This document shows positions 1-6,777 of a stretch of 64,000 nucleotides of DNA, one piece after another. The DNA lies in assembly GCA_002632325.1 (NCBI GenBank), contig NSJK01000007.1, positions 1-64,000 of the forward strand. The letters are read 5' to 3'. Position 1 is the stretch's first letter, and every line of letters begins with the position of its first letter. Source of the DNA: Lysobacterales bacterium. Its GTDB lineage: Bacteria; Pseudomonadota; Gammaproteobacteria; Xanthomonadales; Rhodanobacteraceae. The translations under genes were made by a program, and so were the position numbers. A model generated the notes under the pieces. The model was not told the origin of the DNA. It saw only the letters and a program-made list of their open reading frames with translations, and ran no database searches.

Positions 1-138
1 CGAATACACGAATGCAACCGCACCGTCTTGGATTATTGAAGCAAAAGCGTCAGCAGGAAAAAGGAACAAGACACCGCGAAGTCACTCGCGCCGGATCACT
101 GCGCGGCAGGGTTGACGGGGGAGTCCATACACGAGTTG

Positions 139-567
139 TTAGCGAACAGACTCGACCGCTGACACAGGCCAACCCTCGGCCTTGAGCTGCTGCTTCATGG
201 TGGCGACGTTGCGAAGCTGCACCATAAGCTCGCCGTTTGTCGTTGTGCCGTTAAGACCCATGTAGGTATGACCACCATTGTCTTTGAGCTCCACGACCTC
301 CATGCCGTTGTGAACCATTGGGGTGAGCTCAATGTGCCGCTTGGTGCCGTCGGACAGCGTGACAGTTGTGGCGTAGTGCCCTGTGAATTCGTGGCCGAAT
401 ACGAAGTTTTGACGGACCTCGTCGATGGACACGAGGAACTTCTGGTGCTCGATGTTTGCCGCGTCGGGAGCGACTGATGCTGACGCGACCGGGAAATGCG
501 ACGCGAGGATGCCGATGCCGAAACCTGCGGCGAGCAACAGCGCGCCTGTAAGAACATTACGTTTCAT
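139..567 (-). CDS. Small exported or membrane-anchored protein, unknown function
   Basis: 142-residue protein that I do not recognise. The N-terminus (MKRN, then a Gly/Ala/Leu-rich stretch at about residues 5-24) looks like an uncleaved signal anchor or signal peptide, so the rest (about residues 30-142) is probably periplasmic. This part is mixed alpha/beta with no Cys pair or obvious catalytic motif. The start was chosen because the reading frame runs far upstream without homology-like sequence, whereas this ATG has a strong Shine-Dalgarno (AGAAGGAG) 6 nt upstream and begins the hydrophobic segment. It lies about 460 bp downstream of the trmH-type gene and has its own candidate promoter and a roughly 150-nt leader, so it is probably monocistronic. 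Confidence 0.7.
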   Translation of the reverse strand: MKRNVLTGALLLAAGFGIGILASHFPVASASVAPDAANIEHQKFLVSIDEVRQNFVFGHEFTGHYATTVTLSDGTKRHIELTPMVHNGMEVVELKDNGGHTYMGLNGTTTNGELMVQLRNVATMKQQLKAEGWPVSAVESVR

Positions 568-1025
568 AGTCTTCTCCTTCTGTTCGCTAACTACAAGTAG
601 ACCCCGAAGGCGGGGTGTAGCGACGATCCTGCGGCATGCGCGAGGCGCGGTCAAGGCGCTTTCCTCGTGAAAATCAATACTTTGGACACTGCACGCATGC
701 TCGCGAAACCTGAACACGTCGGTGTTATCAAGCGATTGTGAGGGTGTAACAAGATATGCATGCGGAAACGGGGTGTAACACCGGCTGCGCCGGGTCCGCA
801 GGCTCCGCGCTTGATGGACGAAGTTCGGCGCAGGATACGGGACAATCGACACCGCCTGCGCGTGCACCCAGGACGCGGCACTGCCGTGCACGTTCATGAT
901 GATCTACGGCGGGACTTGCTCGAACCGACAGGAGCGCCACGTCCGCTTCGGCTTCGTGGACGGCACATTGCGGAAGCTCAATCGTGGCGCGGCCGGATCG
1001 TCCGGTCGAGGACTGCGGAACCGTC
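568..1025. other. 458-bp stretch without a credible gene
   Basis: The reading frames here look like compositional artefacts: none has a ribosome binding site, a signal peptide or a recognisable motif. The stretch holds the promoter at 724-752 and the untranslated leader of the gene at 139-567. A perfect hairpin lies in that leader (ACCCCG, loop AAGG, CGGGGT; 601-616), about 35 nt upstream of the start codon, with no U tract. Confidence 0.5.
724..752 (-). promoter_or_regulatory. Candidate sigma70 promoter with flanking 10-bp direct repeats
   Basis: On the minus strand TTGTTA (747-752) and GATAAC (724-729) are separated by exactly 17 bp, a fair sigma70 promoter for the small exported protein downstream. 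The repeat TGTTACACCC (minus strand) occurs at 742-751, overlapping the -35, and again at 771-780, 29 bp away. This is the layout expected of a regulator binding two sites, but the regulator is unknown. No experimental support. Confidence 0.4.
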
Positions 1026-1889
1026 TCACCGATGCTGGCGCCAAGCTTCGCCCAGCACCACAGCGACGCTTGCGGCCACATTGAGGCTTTCCACCGCGCC
1101 GCTGCCGGGAATCGTGAGGCGCAGGTCGGCGGCAGCGATCAGGGCATCACTCATGCCTTGCCCTTCGGCACCGAACACGAGCACGATGCGCGCTGGAAGC
1201 CTGGCGTCGTAGAGCGTGACACCTTGGCGTGGCACGGTGGCGGCGATTGCGAAGGCGTGCTTGCGCAATTGCGCGAGCGTGTCGGCGGCGGCGGGCGCGA
1301 ATGCGAGCGGAACGACTTCAGCGGCGCCCTCGGCCACGCGCGCGGCGGCGCCCGAAACATCCAATCCCGCGCCTTCGGGCACGACCACGCCGGCCACGCC
1401 GAAATGCGCGGCGCTGCGCAGCAAGGCGCCGAGGTTGTGCGGATTGCCGACGCCGTCGAGCCACAGCAGAACACAAGGCGATGGGGGTTCCGGCAGGCGA
1501 GCAAGTAGCTCGGACAGTTGCAGGCGCGCTTCGCGCCGCAGGTCGAAGCACACGCCTTCGTGGTGGCGCGAGGCGGTGAGCTTGTCGAGGTCGGCTTCTT
1601 CGACCACGCGATAGCCGATGCGCTGCTTGACGCACCAGGCGAGCACGTTCTTGAGCGCGCCCATGCGCGATGCGGTGAGATACACCTTGCGCAGCGCCTC
1701 GGGTCGATGTGCGAACGCGGCCAGGCAGGCGTTGAGTCCGTACAGGCGTGTTTCCTCGCCGCGCGATGGTGCAGGCACGTGTGCTTCGCGCGGCGCTGCG
1801 GGGGGGCGCTGCGGCCACACGCTGGTGCCGGGTGCGGACTTGGGCGCGGTGCGCGGGCGTGGCGGCCGGGTGTCGCGTTCGCGGCTCAT
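1026..1889 (-). CDS. TrmH/SpoU-family RNA 2'-O-methyltransferase
   Basis: 287 residues. The C-terminal two thirds is a SPOUT (TrmH/SpoU) methyltransferase domain, transferring methyl from S-adenosylmethionine to a ribose 2'-OH in rRNA or tRNA. All three family motifs are visible: NPHNLGALLR (motif 1), LVFGAEGQGMS (motif 2) and IPGSGAVESLNVAASVAVVL (motif 3, knotted SAM-binding loop). An RNA-binding substrate domain precedes it (YGLNACLAAFAHRPEALRKVYL), and the first ~45 residues are a Pro/Arg-rich tail. The architecture is closest to the poorly characterised YfiF-like branch; the target nucleotide cannot be read from sequence. The start overlaps the stop of the upstream acetyltransferase by ATGA, so the two are translationally coupled. 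Confidence 0.85.
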   Translation of the reverse strand: MSRERDTRPPRPRTAPKSAPGTSVWPQRPPAAPREAHVPAPSRGEETRLYGLNACLAAFAHRPEALRKVYLTASRMGALKNVLAWCVKQRIGYRVVEEADLDKLTASRHHEGVCFDLRREARLQLSELLARLPEPPSPCVLLWLDGVGNPHNLGALLRSAAHFGVAGVVVPEGAGLDVSGAAARVAEGAAEVVPLAFAPAAADTLAQLRKHAFAIAATVPRQGVTLYDARLPARIVLVFGAEGQGMSDALIAAADLRLTIPGSGAVESLNVAASVAVVLGEAWRQHR

Positions 1890-2458
1890 GCGGCGTGCCC
1901 CGCTTCGCCCGGCAATGCCGGCACGGTACGCGCATACATGTGCAGATCGAGCAGGCGGCCGCGCTTGACCACCGCGGACTTGTTCACGCCTTCATGCACG
2001 AAACCGCATTTCTCCAGCACGCGACATGAGGACGGGTTGCCTTCGTAGACCGCCGCATACAGGCGATACAAGCCGTAGGCCCGCATCGCGCGCGGCGCAA
2101 ATTCCGCGATCACCCGACTCATCACGCCGCGATTCCAGTAGCGCTGCGCAAGCCAGTAGCCAAGCTCGGCGGCATGCCGGTGCACGTCGCTGCCCGGATG
2201 CAGACTCACGCCGCCGACTGCTGCGCCGTCGATTTCCAGCGCCCACAAGGGCTCGCTTGCACGAACCGCGTACGCGAGCCATGCACGCCCATCATCGCCG
2301 CTGTAGGGATAGGGGAAGCGATCGCGCAAGCCGCGCGAAACGCTTTCGTCGTTGGCGCTGGCGACGAGGCTGTCCAGATCGTCCATCTGCCACGGGCGCA
2401 GCACGGCCGCGCCACAGTCCAGGCGCGGCATGCGCTCATTGCCAAGGGGATCATGCAT
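1886..2458 (-). CDS. GNAT-family N-acetyltransferase (RimJ/RimL-like)
   Basis: 190 residues with the RimJ/RimL type GNAT fold: an N-terminal strand LRPWQMDDLDSLV, the central ELGYWLAQRYWNRGVMSRVI containing the acetyl-CoA pyrophosphate-binding turn (family pattern Q/RxxGxG/A, here RYWNRGV), and the GNPSSCRVLEKCGF block typical of acyltransferases of this subfamily. It should acetylate an N-terminal or other amine from acetyl-CoA; the substrate is not predictable. First gene of a two-gene unit, overlapping the methyltransferase downstream by 4 bp. An internal Met nine residues in is an alternative start. Confidence 0.8.
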   Translation of the reverse strand: MHDPLGNERMPRLDCGAAVLRPWQMDDLDSLVASANDESVSRGLRDRFPYPYSGDDGRAWLAYAVRASEPLWALEIDGAAVGGVSLHPGSDVHRHAAELGYWLAQRYWNRGVMSRVIAEFAPRAMRAYGLYRLYAAVYEGNPSSCRVLEKCGFVHEGVNKSAVVKRGRLLDLHMYARTVPALPGEAGHAA

Positions 2459-2528
2459 GGCGCGATGCTACAGGCAACCATGCCCGCAGTGCTGCAGCAA
2501 CGGCCCGCGCCTGGCGCGCAAGCGCGGC

Positions 2529-4058
2529 TCACTCGGCAACCAGCACAGGCGGCGCGGCGTGCTTGAGCGGGCGCAGCAGGAGCAGCAAGGGAATCGCCGC
2601 CAGCGTGAGCACCATCATGAGCCAGAAGTCGTTGAGGTAGGCGATCGCGCCGGCCTGGCGCGTGACCTCGGCATTGAGCAAGACCAGGCCATTGCCGCCG
2701 CTTGCATGCAGCGTCTGCGCAAGTGCGGGGGCATTGTCTCCGTAGGGCGTGAGTCGGCTGGCGATCTCGGCATGGTTGATCTGGGTGTTGCGCGCGAGCA
2801 AGGTCATCACCACCGAGATGCCCACGCTCGAGCCGATGTTGCGGGTGAGGCTGAAGATGCCAGCCGCCTCGGTGCGCGCGCGCATCGGCAGGGTCGAATA
2901 GGCCACGGTCGACACCGGCACGAACACCATGCCCAGGCCCAGACCCTGCACCACGCCGGTTTCGATGATCAGTGACTGCGGCACATCGAGGTTGAAACCC
3001 GTCATCTGCCACAGCGACACGCCGGTGAGCAGCATGCCGATTCCCGCGAGCAGGCGCGGATCGACGCCGCGCGAGAGCAGGCGTCCGACCAGCACCATCG
3101 CGATCAGCGTGCCGACCCCACGCGGCGCGAGCAGCACGCCGGTGGTGACCACCGGATAGCCCATGAGGTTTTGCAGGAATGGCGGCAACAAGGCCATCGT
3201 CGCGAACAGCACCACGCCAAGCACGAAGATGAAGACGTTGCTGGCGAGGAAGTTGCGGTCGGCGAACAGACCCAGGTTGACGAACGGCTGGCGCGCGAAT
3301 TTCCAGTGCACTGCATAGAGATAGAAGCCCAGCACCGCCATCGCCAGCTCGATGCGGATCTCCAGCGAGGAAAACCAGTCCTGCTGTTCACCGCGATCGA
3401 GCAGCAATTGCAGGGCGCCGATGCCGATCGCGAGGAAGGCGAAGCCGCGCCAATCGAAACGCGTGCGCACGGTTTCGTCACTGGGCAGGCTCGCAGCCAC
3501 GCCGAGCAGGGCGAGCGCACCGATCGGCACGTTGATGAGGAACACCCAATGCCAGCCGTAACTGTCGGTGAGCCAGCCGCCCAGTGGCGGCCCTAGAATC
3601 GGCCCGATCATCACGCCCATGCCCCACATCGCCATCGCCGCGCCGTGCTTCTCGCGCGGATAGACATCGAGCAGGGTCGATTGCGACAGCGGCACCAGCG
3701 AGGCGCCGAACAAGCCCTGCAGCAAGCGAAACGCGACCATCGCACCGATCGTGGTCGCCATCGCGCACAGCACCGAGGCGATGGTGAAGCCGGTGATGGC
3801 GATAAGGAGCAGGCGACGCCGCCCCATGATCGAGGCCAGCCAGCCGGTCGCCGGAGTCGCAATCGCGGCAGCGACGATGTAGGAGGTGAGCACCCACGAA
3901 ATCTGGTCGAGCGTTGCCGACAAGCTGCCCTGCATGTTCGGCAGGGCGACGTTGGCGATCGTGGTATCGAGCGCCTGCATCATCGTGGCCAGCATCACTG
4001 ACACGACCAGCAGGCCGCGATTGGCCACCTCGCGATGGCTGACGACAGCGGTGTTCAT
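2529..4058 (-). CDS. emrB: DHA2-family multidrug efflux permease (EmrB-like)
   Basis: 509 residues, the usual length for the 14-helix DHA2 branch of the major facilitator superfamily. Hydrophobic helices run through the whole protein. Visible motifs are ALDTTIANVALPNMQG at the first helix, GRRRLL in the loop 2-3 motif A region, and GPPLGGWLTDSYGWHWVFLINVPIG, the motif C antiporter signature with the following helix. It should be a proton-driven drug exporter of the inner membrane, working with the EmrA-like adaptor encoded two genes upstream and a TolC-type outer-membrane channel not encoded here. It is the last gene of the marR-emrA-small ORF-emrB operon. Confidence 0.93.
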   Translation of the reverse strand: MNTAVVSHREVANRGLLVVSVMLATMMQALDTTIANVALPNMQGSLSATLDQISWVLTSYIVAAAIATPATGWLASIMGRRRLLLIAITGFTIASVLCAMATTIGAMVAFRLLQGLFGASLVPLSQSTLLDVYPREKHGAAMAMWGMGVMIGPILGPPLGGWLTDSYGWHWVFLINVPIGALALLGVAASLPSDETVRTRFDWRGFAFLAIGIGALQLLLDRGEQQDWFSSLEIRIELAMAVLGFYLYAVHWKFARQPFVNLGLFADRNFLASNVFIFVLGVVLFATMALLPPFLQNLMGYPVVTTGVLLAPRGVGTLIAMVLVGRLLSRGVDPRLLAGIGMLLTGVSLWQMTGFNLDVPQSLIIETGVVQGLGLGMVFVPVSTVAYSTLPMRARTEAAGIFSLTRNIGSSVGISVVMTLLARNTQINHAEIASRLTPYGDNAPALAQTLHASGGNGLVLLNAEVTRQAGAIAYLNDFWLMMVLTLAAIPLLLLLRPLKHAAPPVLVAE

Positions 4059-4071
4059 TGCCGGACCGCGC

Positions 4072-4269
4072 TCAGAGCGTGGCGCCGTGACTCGTGTAGG
4101 CGTTGCGTGAGAGGCGACGCGCGATCTCGGTGTAGACCGGCATCAGCGTGCCGATCTCCTCACCCGCGTCGAATACCGAACGGCGCGTCTCGCGCGCCGG
4201 TTCCGCGCTGCGCTCGAAAGCGGGCGCGAATGCGGCATCGAATACCGCCGCTTCCGTTGTTCTGAACAT
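4072..4269 (-). CDS. 65-residue hypothetical protein between emrA and emrB
   Basis: Short soluble protein beginning MFRTTEAAVFDAAF and ending RNAYTSHGATL; not recognised. It is preceded by a good Shine-Dalgarno (CAGGAGA, 7 nt from the ATG) and fills the space between emrA and emrB with only 38 and 13 bp to its neighbours. That favours a real gene over chance. It has no membrane segment, Cys or obvious domain; the sequence is acidic and Arg-rich with a predicted helical middle. The longer frame upstream of this ATG overlaps emrA and lacks a ribosome site. It could be a small accessory protein of the efflux system or a translational spacer. Confidence 0.55.
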   Translation of the reverse strand: MFRTTEAAVFDAAFAPAFERSAEPARETRRSVFDAGEEIGTLMPVYTEIARRLSRNAYTSHGATL

Positions 4270-4307
4270 GCCGATCTCCTGTGCCTGCCCTGACAGGCGT
4301 TTCCTGG

Positions 4308-5420
4308 TTATTTGCCGGCAACGTGCGCCACGCTGGTCGCGCGCGCACCCCGCCATTGACTGAGTACCGAGTTGTTCTCGCCCGTGTCGATCGCGACCAC
4401 CGCACTCATGCCCGCGCGCAGCACCATGCCCTCATCGGCGACCGGCTCGAATGCGAGCCGCACCGGTATGCGCTGCACGACCTTGACCCAGTTGCCGGTC
4501 GCGTTCTGCGCCGGCAACAGCGAGAACTCGGCACCCGAGGCCGGGCTGATCGAGGCCACGTGGGCACGCCACTTGCGGCCCGGATAGGTATCCACTTCGA
4601 CGCTTGCGCTCTGGCCGACCGCGACGTGGGTGAGGTCGGTTTCCTTGAAGTTCGCGTCGACCCAAAGCGTGGTGGCGACCAGCGGCATTGCCGCCTGGCC
4701 GATGCCGAGGAAGTCGCCCGGCTGCAAGGTGGTGCGTCCGATCGTGCCATCGATCGGCGCGCGCACGGTGGCATGTTCCAGATCGAGCTGCGCCTGGGCG
4801 CGCTGCGCGAGCGCGAGCTTGTAGCCAGCCAGCTCGGCATCCGGCGTGTCGGGCAGACCGCCGAGCATGTGCTGGGCCTTGGTCACCGCGGCGTTGTCGG
4901 CATCGAGCTTGGCGCGCGCGGCAGCGAGATTGTTGGCGGCATCATCGAGCGATTGTTGTGCGATCAGGCCGCGACTGCGCAGTTCCTGCAGACGCGAGAA
5001 CTGCTGCTGCTTGTAGCGCAGGTCGGCGCTCGCCGAGCGCGCATCGGCCTGCGCCGCCTGATAACCGTTGCGCGCCGCATCGAGCAGGCTCTTCACCGAT
5101 TCGGCCTGCGCATCCATGCGCGCGAGCGCAAGCTCGAGCGGCTTGGGGTCGATGCGAAACAGCACCTCGCCTTTCTTCACCGTCTGGTTCTCGCGCACAT
5201 CGACTTCGATCACGCGCCCGGCGATCTGCGGCGCAATGGTGACGCGGTCGGCTTGCACGTAGGCGTTGTCGGTGCTCGCGTAGCGGCCCGATCCCAGATA
5301 GAGCCAGGTACCGACTGCGAGCACCAGCACCGGCCCCGCGCTCCACCACAGCATGCGCTTCCAGCGCGGCGGCGCACTCGCAGCCAAGGGGCTTGTGGTC
5401 TGGTCCTGGGGATTGCTCAT
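4308..5420 (-). CDS. emrA: EmrA-like membrane fusion protein (HlyD family)
   Basis: 370 residues. A cytoplasmic N-terminus (~25 residues) and one membrane helix (~26-46) are followed by the first half of the lipoyl/biotinyl-like domain (ADRVTIAPQIAGRVIEVDV, then NQTVKKGEVLFRID). Next comes a long alpha-helical hairpin, the second lipoyl half (HATVRAPIDGTIGRTTLQPGD) and a beta-barrel domain. This is the standard periplasmic adaptor linking an EmrB-type pump to an outer-membrane channel. The start was chosen because its ATG overlaps the marR stop by ATGA; the frame upstream is antisense-like sequence within marR. It lies in the marR-emrA-emrB operon and is probably derepressed by lipophilic toxicants acting on the MarR protein. 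Confidence 0.92.
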   Translation of the reverse strand: MSNPQDQTTSPLAASAPPRWKRMLWWSAGPVLVLAVGTWLYLGSGRYASTDNAYVQADRVTIAPQIAGRVIEVDVRENQTVKKGEVLFRIDPKPLELALARMDAQAESVKSLLDAARNGYQAAQADARSASADLRYKQQQFSRLQELRSRGLIAQQSLDDAANNLAAARAKLDADNAAVTKAQHMLGGLPDTPDAELAGYKLALAQRAQAQLDLEHATVRAPIDGTIGRTTLQPGDFLGIGQAAMPLVATTLWVDANFKETDLTHVAVGQSASVEVDTYPGRKWRAHVASISPASGAEFSLLPAQNATGNWVKVVQRIPVRLAFEPVADEGMVLRAGMSAVVAIDTGENNSVLSQWRGARATSVAHVAGK

Positions 5421-5884
5421 CGGATGTCCTGCTGGTTCTGATCCGGGCGCTCGAGCTCGGAGAGGTTGTTCTTGATCTGACCGAGGACGCGCATCAGCAC
5501 ATCGAATTCGTCCTGACGGATGTCGTGCAGAACCTCGTCGCGCAGCTGCGCCGCGATCACTTCCATTTCGGCGATCACCGCATGGGCACTGGCGGTCAGG
5601 TGCAGGCGCCAGCGACGCCGATCGGCCGGATCGGCGCGTCGTTCGATGTAGCCGGTCTTCTCCAGCCGGTCGATCACCCGGCCGACCGGAATCGGCTCCA
5701 TGTCGAGCAGTTCGGCGAGTTCGCTCTGGCTCAGGCCTTCGCTGCGCCGGATCGTCTTGAGCGCACGCCACTGCGCGCGCGTGAGCGCAAAACGCGTCGC
5801 CCGCCGATCGAACAGGGTGCGCATCTGGCGCATCGTGTCCTGCATCAGGTAGGCGAAACTGCTGTCGGAAACCTTGACCATCAT
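5417..5884 (-). CDS. MarR-family transcriptional repressor of the emr operon
   Basis: 155 residues with a winged-helix MarR fold: helices around residues 10-50, the recognition region LSQSELAELLDMEPIPVGRVIDRLEKTGYIERRADPADRRRWRLHLT (about 51-97), then C-terminal dimerisation helices. The DPADRRRWRL wing is characteristic. By position and family it should repress its own operon and release DNA when it binds a phenolic or lipophilic ligand. There are two adjacent Met codons (5884 and 5881). The best promoter places the transcript start only 2-5 nt upstream, so the mRNA may be leaderless. Confidence 0.9.
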   Translation of the reverse strand: MMVKVSDSSFAYLMQDTMRQMRTLFDRRATRFALTRAQWRALKTIRRSEGLSQSELAELLDMEPIPVGRVIDRLEKTGYIERRADPADRRRWRLHLTASAHAVIAEMEVIAAQLRDEVLHDIRQDEFDVLMRVLGQIKNNLSELERPDQNQQDIR

Positions 5885-5892
5885 GGCCGCGA

Positions 5893-5921
5893 ATATTATG
5901 GCCTAGGCAACCATTCATCAA
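5893..5921 (-). promoter_or_regulatory. Promoter and candidate operator of the marR-emrAB operon
   Basis: On the minus strand TTGATG (5916-5921) and TAATAT (5893-5898) are spaced by exactly 17 bp. The spacer carries the near-perfect 12-bp palindrome TGGCCTAGGCAA (plus strand, 5899-5910; core GCCTAGGC at 5901-5908), a natural place for the MarR protein to block RNA polymerase. The predicted transcription start falls about position 5886, next to the ATG at 5884. The geometry was read directly; binding by this MarR is inference. Confidence 0.55.
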
Positions 5922-6124
5922 TACTCTTCGGTTCACTTTATTGCGCTGCGTCAAATTGCATTCAGCTTTCGCCATCGCGACCTGCCTCGTGGTCATCGGC
6001 GATGGGCCATTGCCCCACGTCGATGAGGACGCTGTGCGGCGCGACGCGTTGACGCCGTTCGCGCACCTGCTTGCGGGTCGCGGACCCCGGGGCCATGCTC
6101 GGGACTTTGCCGACCGACCCCGCC

Positions 6125-6664
6125 ATGAGCCCTGCGATCCGCGTCATCGAGGCCGACCTCACCACGCTCGCGGTCGATGCGATCGTCAATGCCGCGAATG
6201 AAACCCTGCTCGGCGGGGGCGGCGTCGATGGCGCGATCCATCGCGCTGCGGGGCGAGAGCTTCTGGCTGCCTGCCGCGCCTTGCCGCAGGTCGAACCCGG
6301 CGTGCGTTGCCCAACCGGCGAGGCGCGGCTGACGCCCGGTTTCGCGCTGCCCGCACGCTGGGTCATCCACACGGTCGGGCCGGTCTGGGACGGCGGCTAC
6401 GAGGGCGAGGACGACCTGCTCGCCGCCTGTTACCGCAATGCGTTCGCGCTGGCCCACACCCATGGCATCGGCTCGGTCGCCTTCCCCGCGATCAGTTGCG
6501 GGGTGTTCCGCTTTCCACCGCAGCGTGCGGTGCCGATCGCGGTCGCCGCCGCGCGTGACTGGCTCGCGCAGCCCGGCGCTGCGGGTCGCAGCGTCCTGTT
6601 CTGCTGCCACGATGCGGCCATGGCGCAGCGCTACCGCAGCGCGCTTGCCACCGGCCCCGAGTGA
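6125..6664 (+). CDS. Macro-domain O-acetyl-ADP-ribose deacetylase (YmdB-like)
   Basis: 179 residues, almost entirely one macro domain. Diagnostic segments are VDAIVNAANETLLGGGGVDGAIHRAAG (ADP-ribose-binding Asn and the Gly-rich loop), WVIHTVGPVW, and FPAISCGVFRFP (distal phosphate loop). This is the MacroD/YmdB type, which hydrolyses O-acetyl-ADP-ribose and can remove mono-ADP-ribose from acidic residues. The start was set at the ATG that begins the domain (MSPAIRVIEADL); an upstream in-frame Met adds 18 residues without support. It stands between the divergent marR operon and cysJ on the cysJ strand. The 113 bp before cysJ carry their own regulatory signals, so co-transcription is doubtful. 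Confidence 0.9.
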   Translation: MSPAIRVIEADLTTLAVDAIVNAANETLLGGGGVDGAIHRAAGRELLAACRALPQVEPGVRCPTGEARLTPGFALPARWVIHTVGPVWDGGYEGEDDLLAACYRNAFALAHTHGIGSVAFPAISCGVFRFPPQRAVPIAVAAARDWLAQPGAAGRSVLFCCHDAAMAQRYRSALATGPE

Positions 6665-6679
6665 GCGGACTACCCGCGC

Positions 6680-6697
6680 CGGCATAAGAACATGCCG
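6680..6697 (+). promoter_or_regulatory. CGGCAT-N6-ATGCCG dyad upstream of cysJ
   Basis: Perfect inverted repeat CGGCAT / ATGCCG with a 6-nt spacer, 80-98 bp upstream of the cysJ start. The same hexamers recur with the arms exchanged upstream of cysG (12255-12269), and GGCATAAG is present at both. A LysR-type activator such as CysB is a plausible binder, because it is encoded in the same cluster and activates these genes in other proteobacteria. That assignment is inference. Confidence 0.4.
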
Positions 6698-6744
6698 AGC
6701 CATCCTTTTCTCGGCTGCGGGGGCCTCGCCTAGCATCCATCCGA

Positions 6745-6762
6745 TGGACGTCTGGACGTCCA
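6745..6762 (+). promoter_or_regulatory. MetJ-box-like 18-bp palindrome upstream of cysJ
   Basis: TGGACGTCTGGACGTCCA is palindromic except for its central dinucleotide, and can be read as two abutting 8-mers, GGACGTCT and GGACGTCC. Each is close to the met box AGACGTCT known for E. coli MetJ. It lies 15 bp before the cysJ ATG and just downstream of a possible -10 (TAGCAT, 6731-6736), where a bound repressor would block elongation. A second copy sharing 15 of 18 positions occurs between cysB and cysG (12227-12244). Confidence 0.45.
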
Positions 6763-6777
6763 CGTTTGGAGCCTTGC

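Noticed and set aside
1-138. Coding sequence at the left edge
   Set aside because: No open frame of useful length with a start or a known motif; may be the 3' flank of a gene outside.
6692-6733. 13-codon ORF ([13 protein letters not shown]) upstream of cysJ as a second Cys leader
   Set aside because: Only one Cys codon, no ribosome binding site, and the ATG lies inside the CGGCAT dyad.
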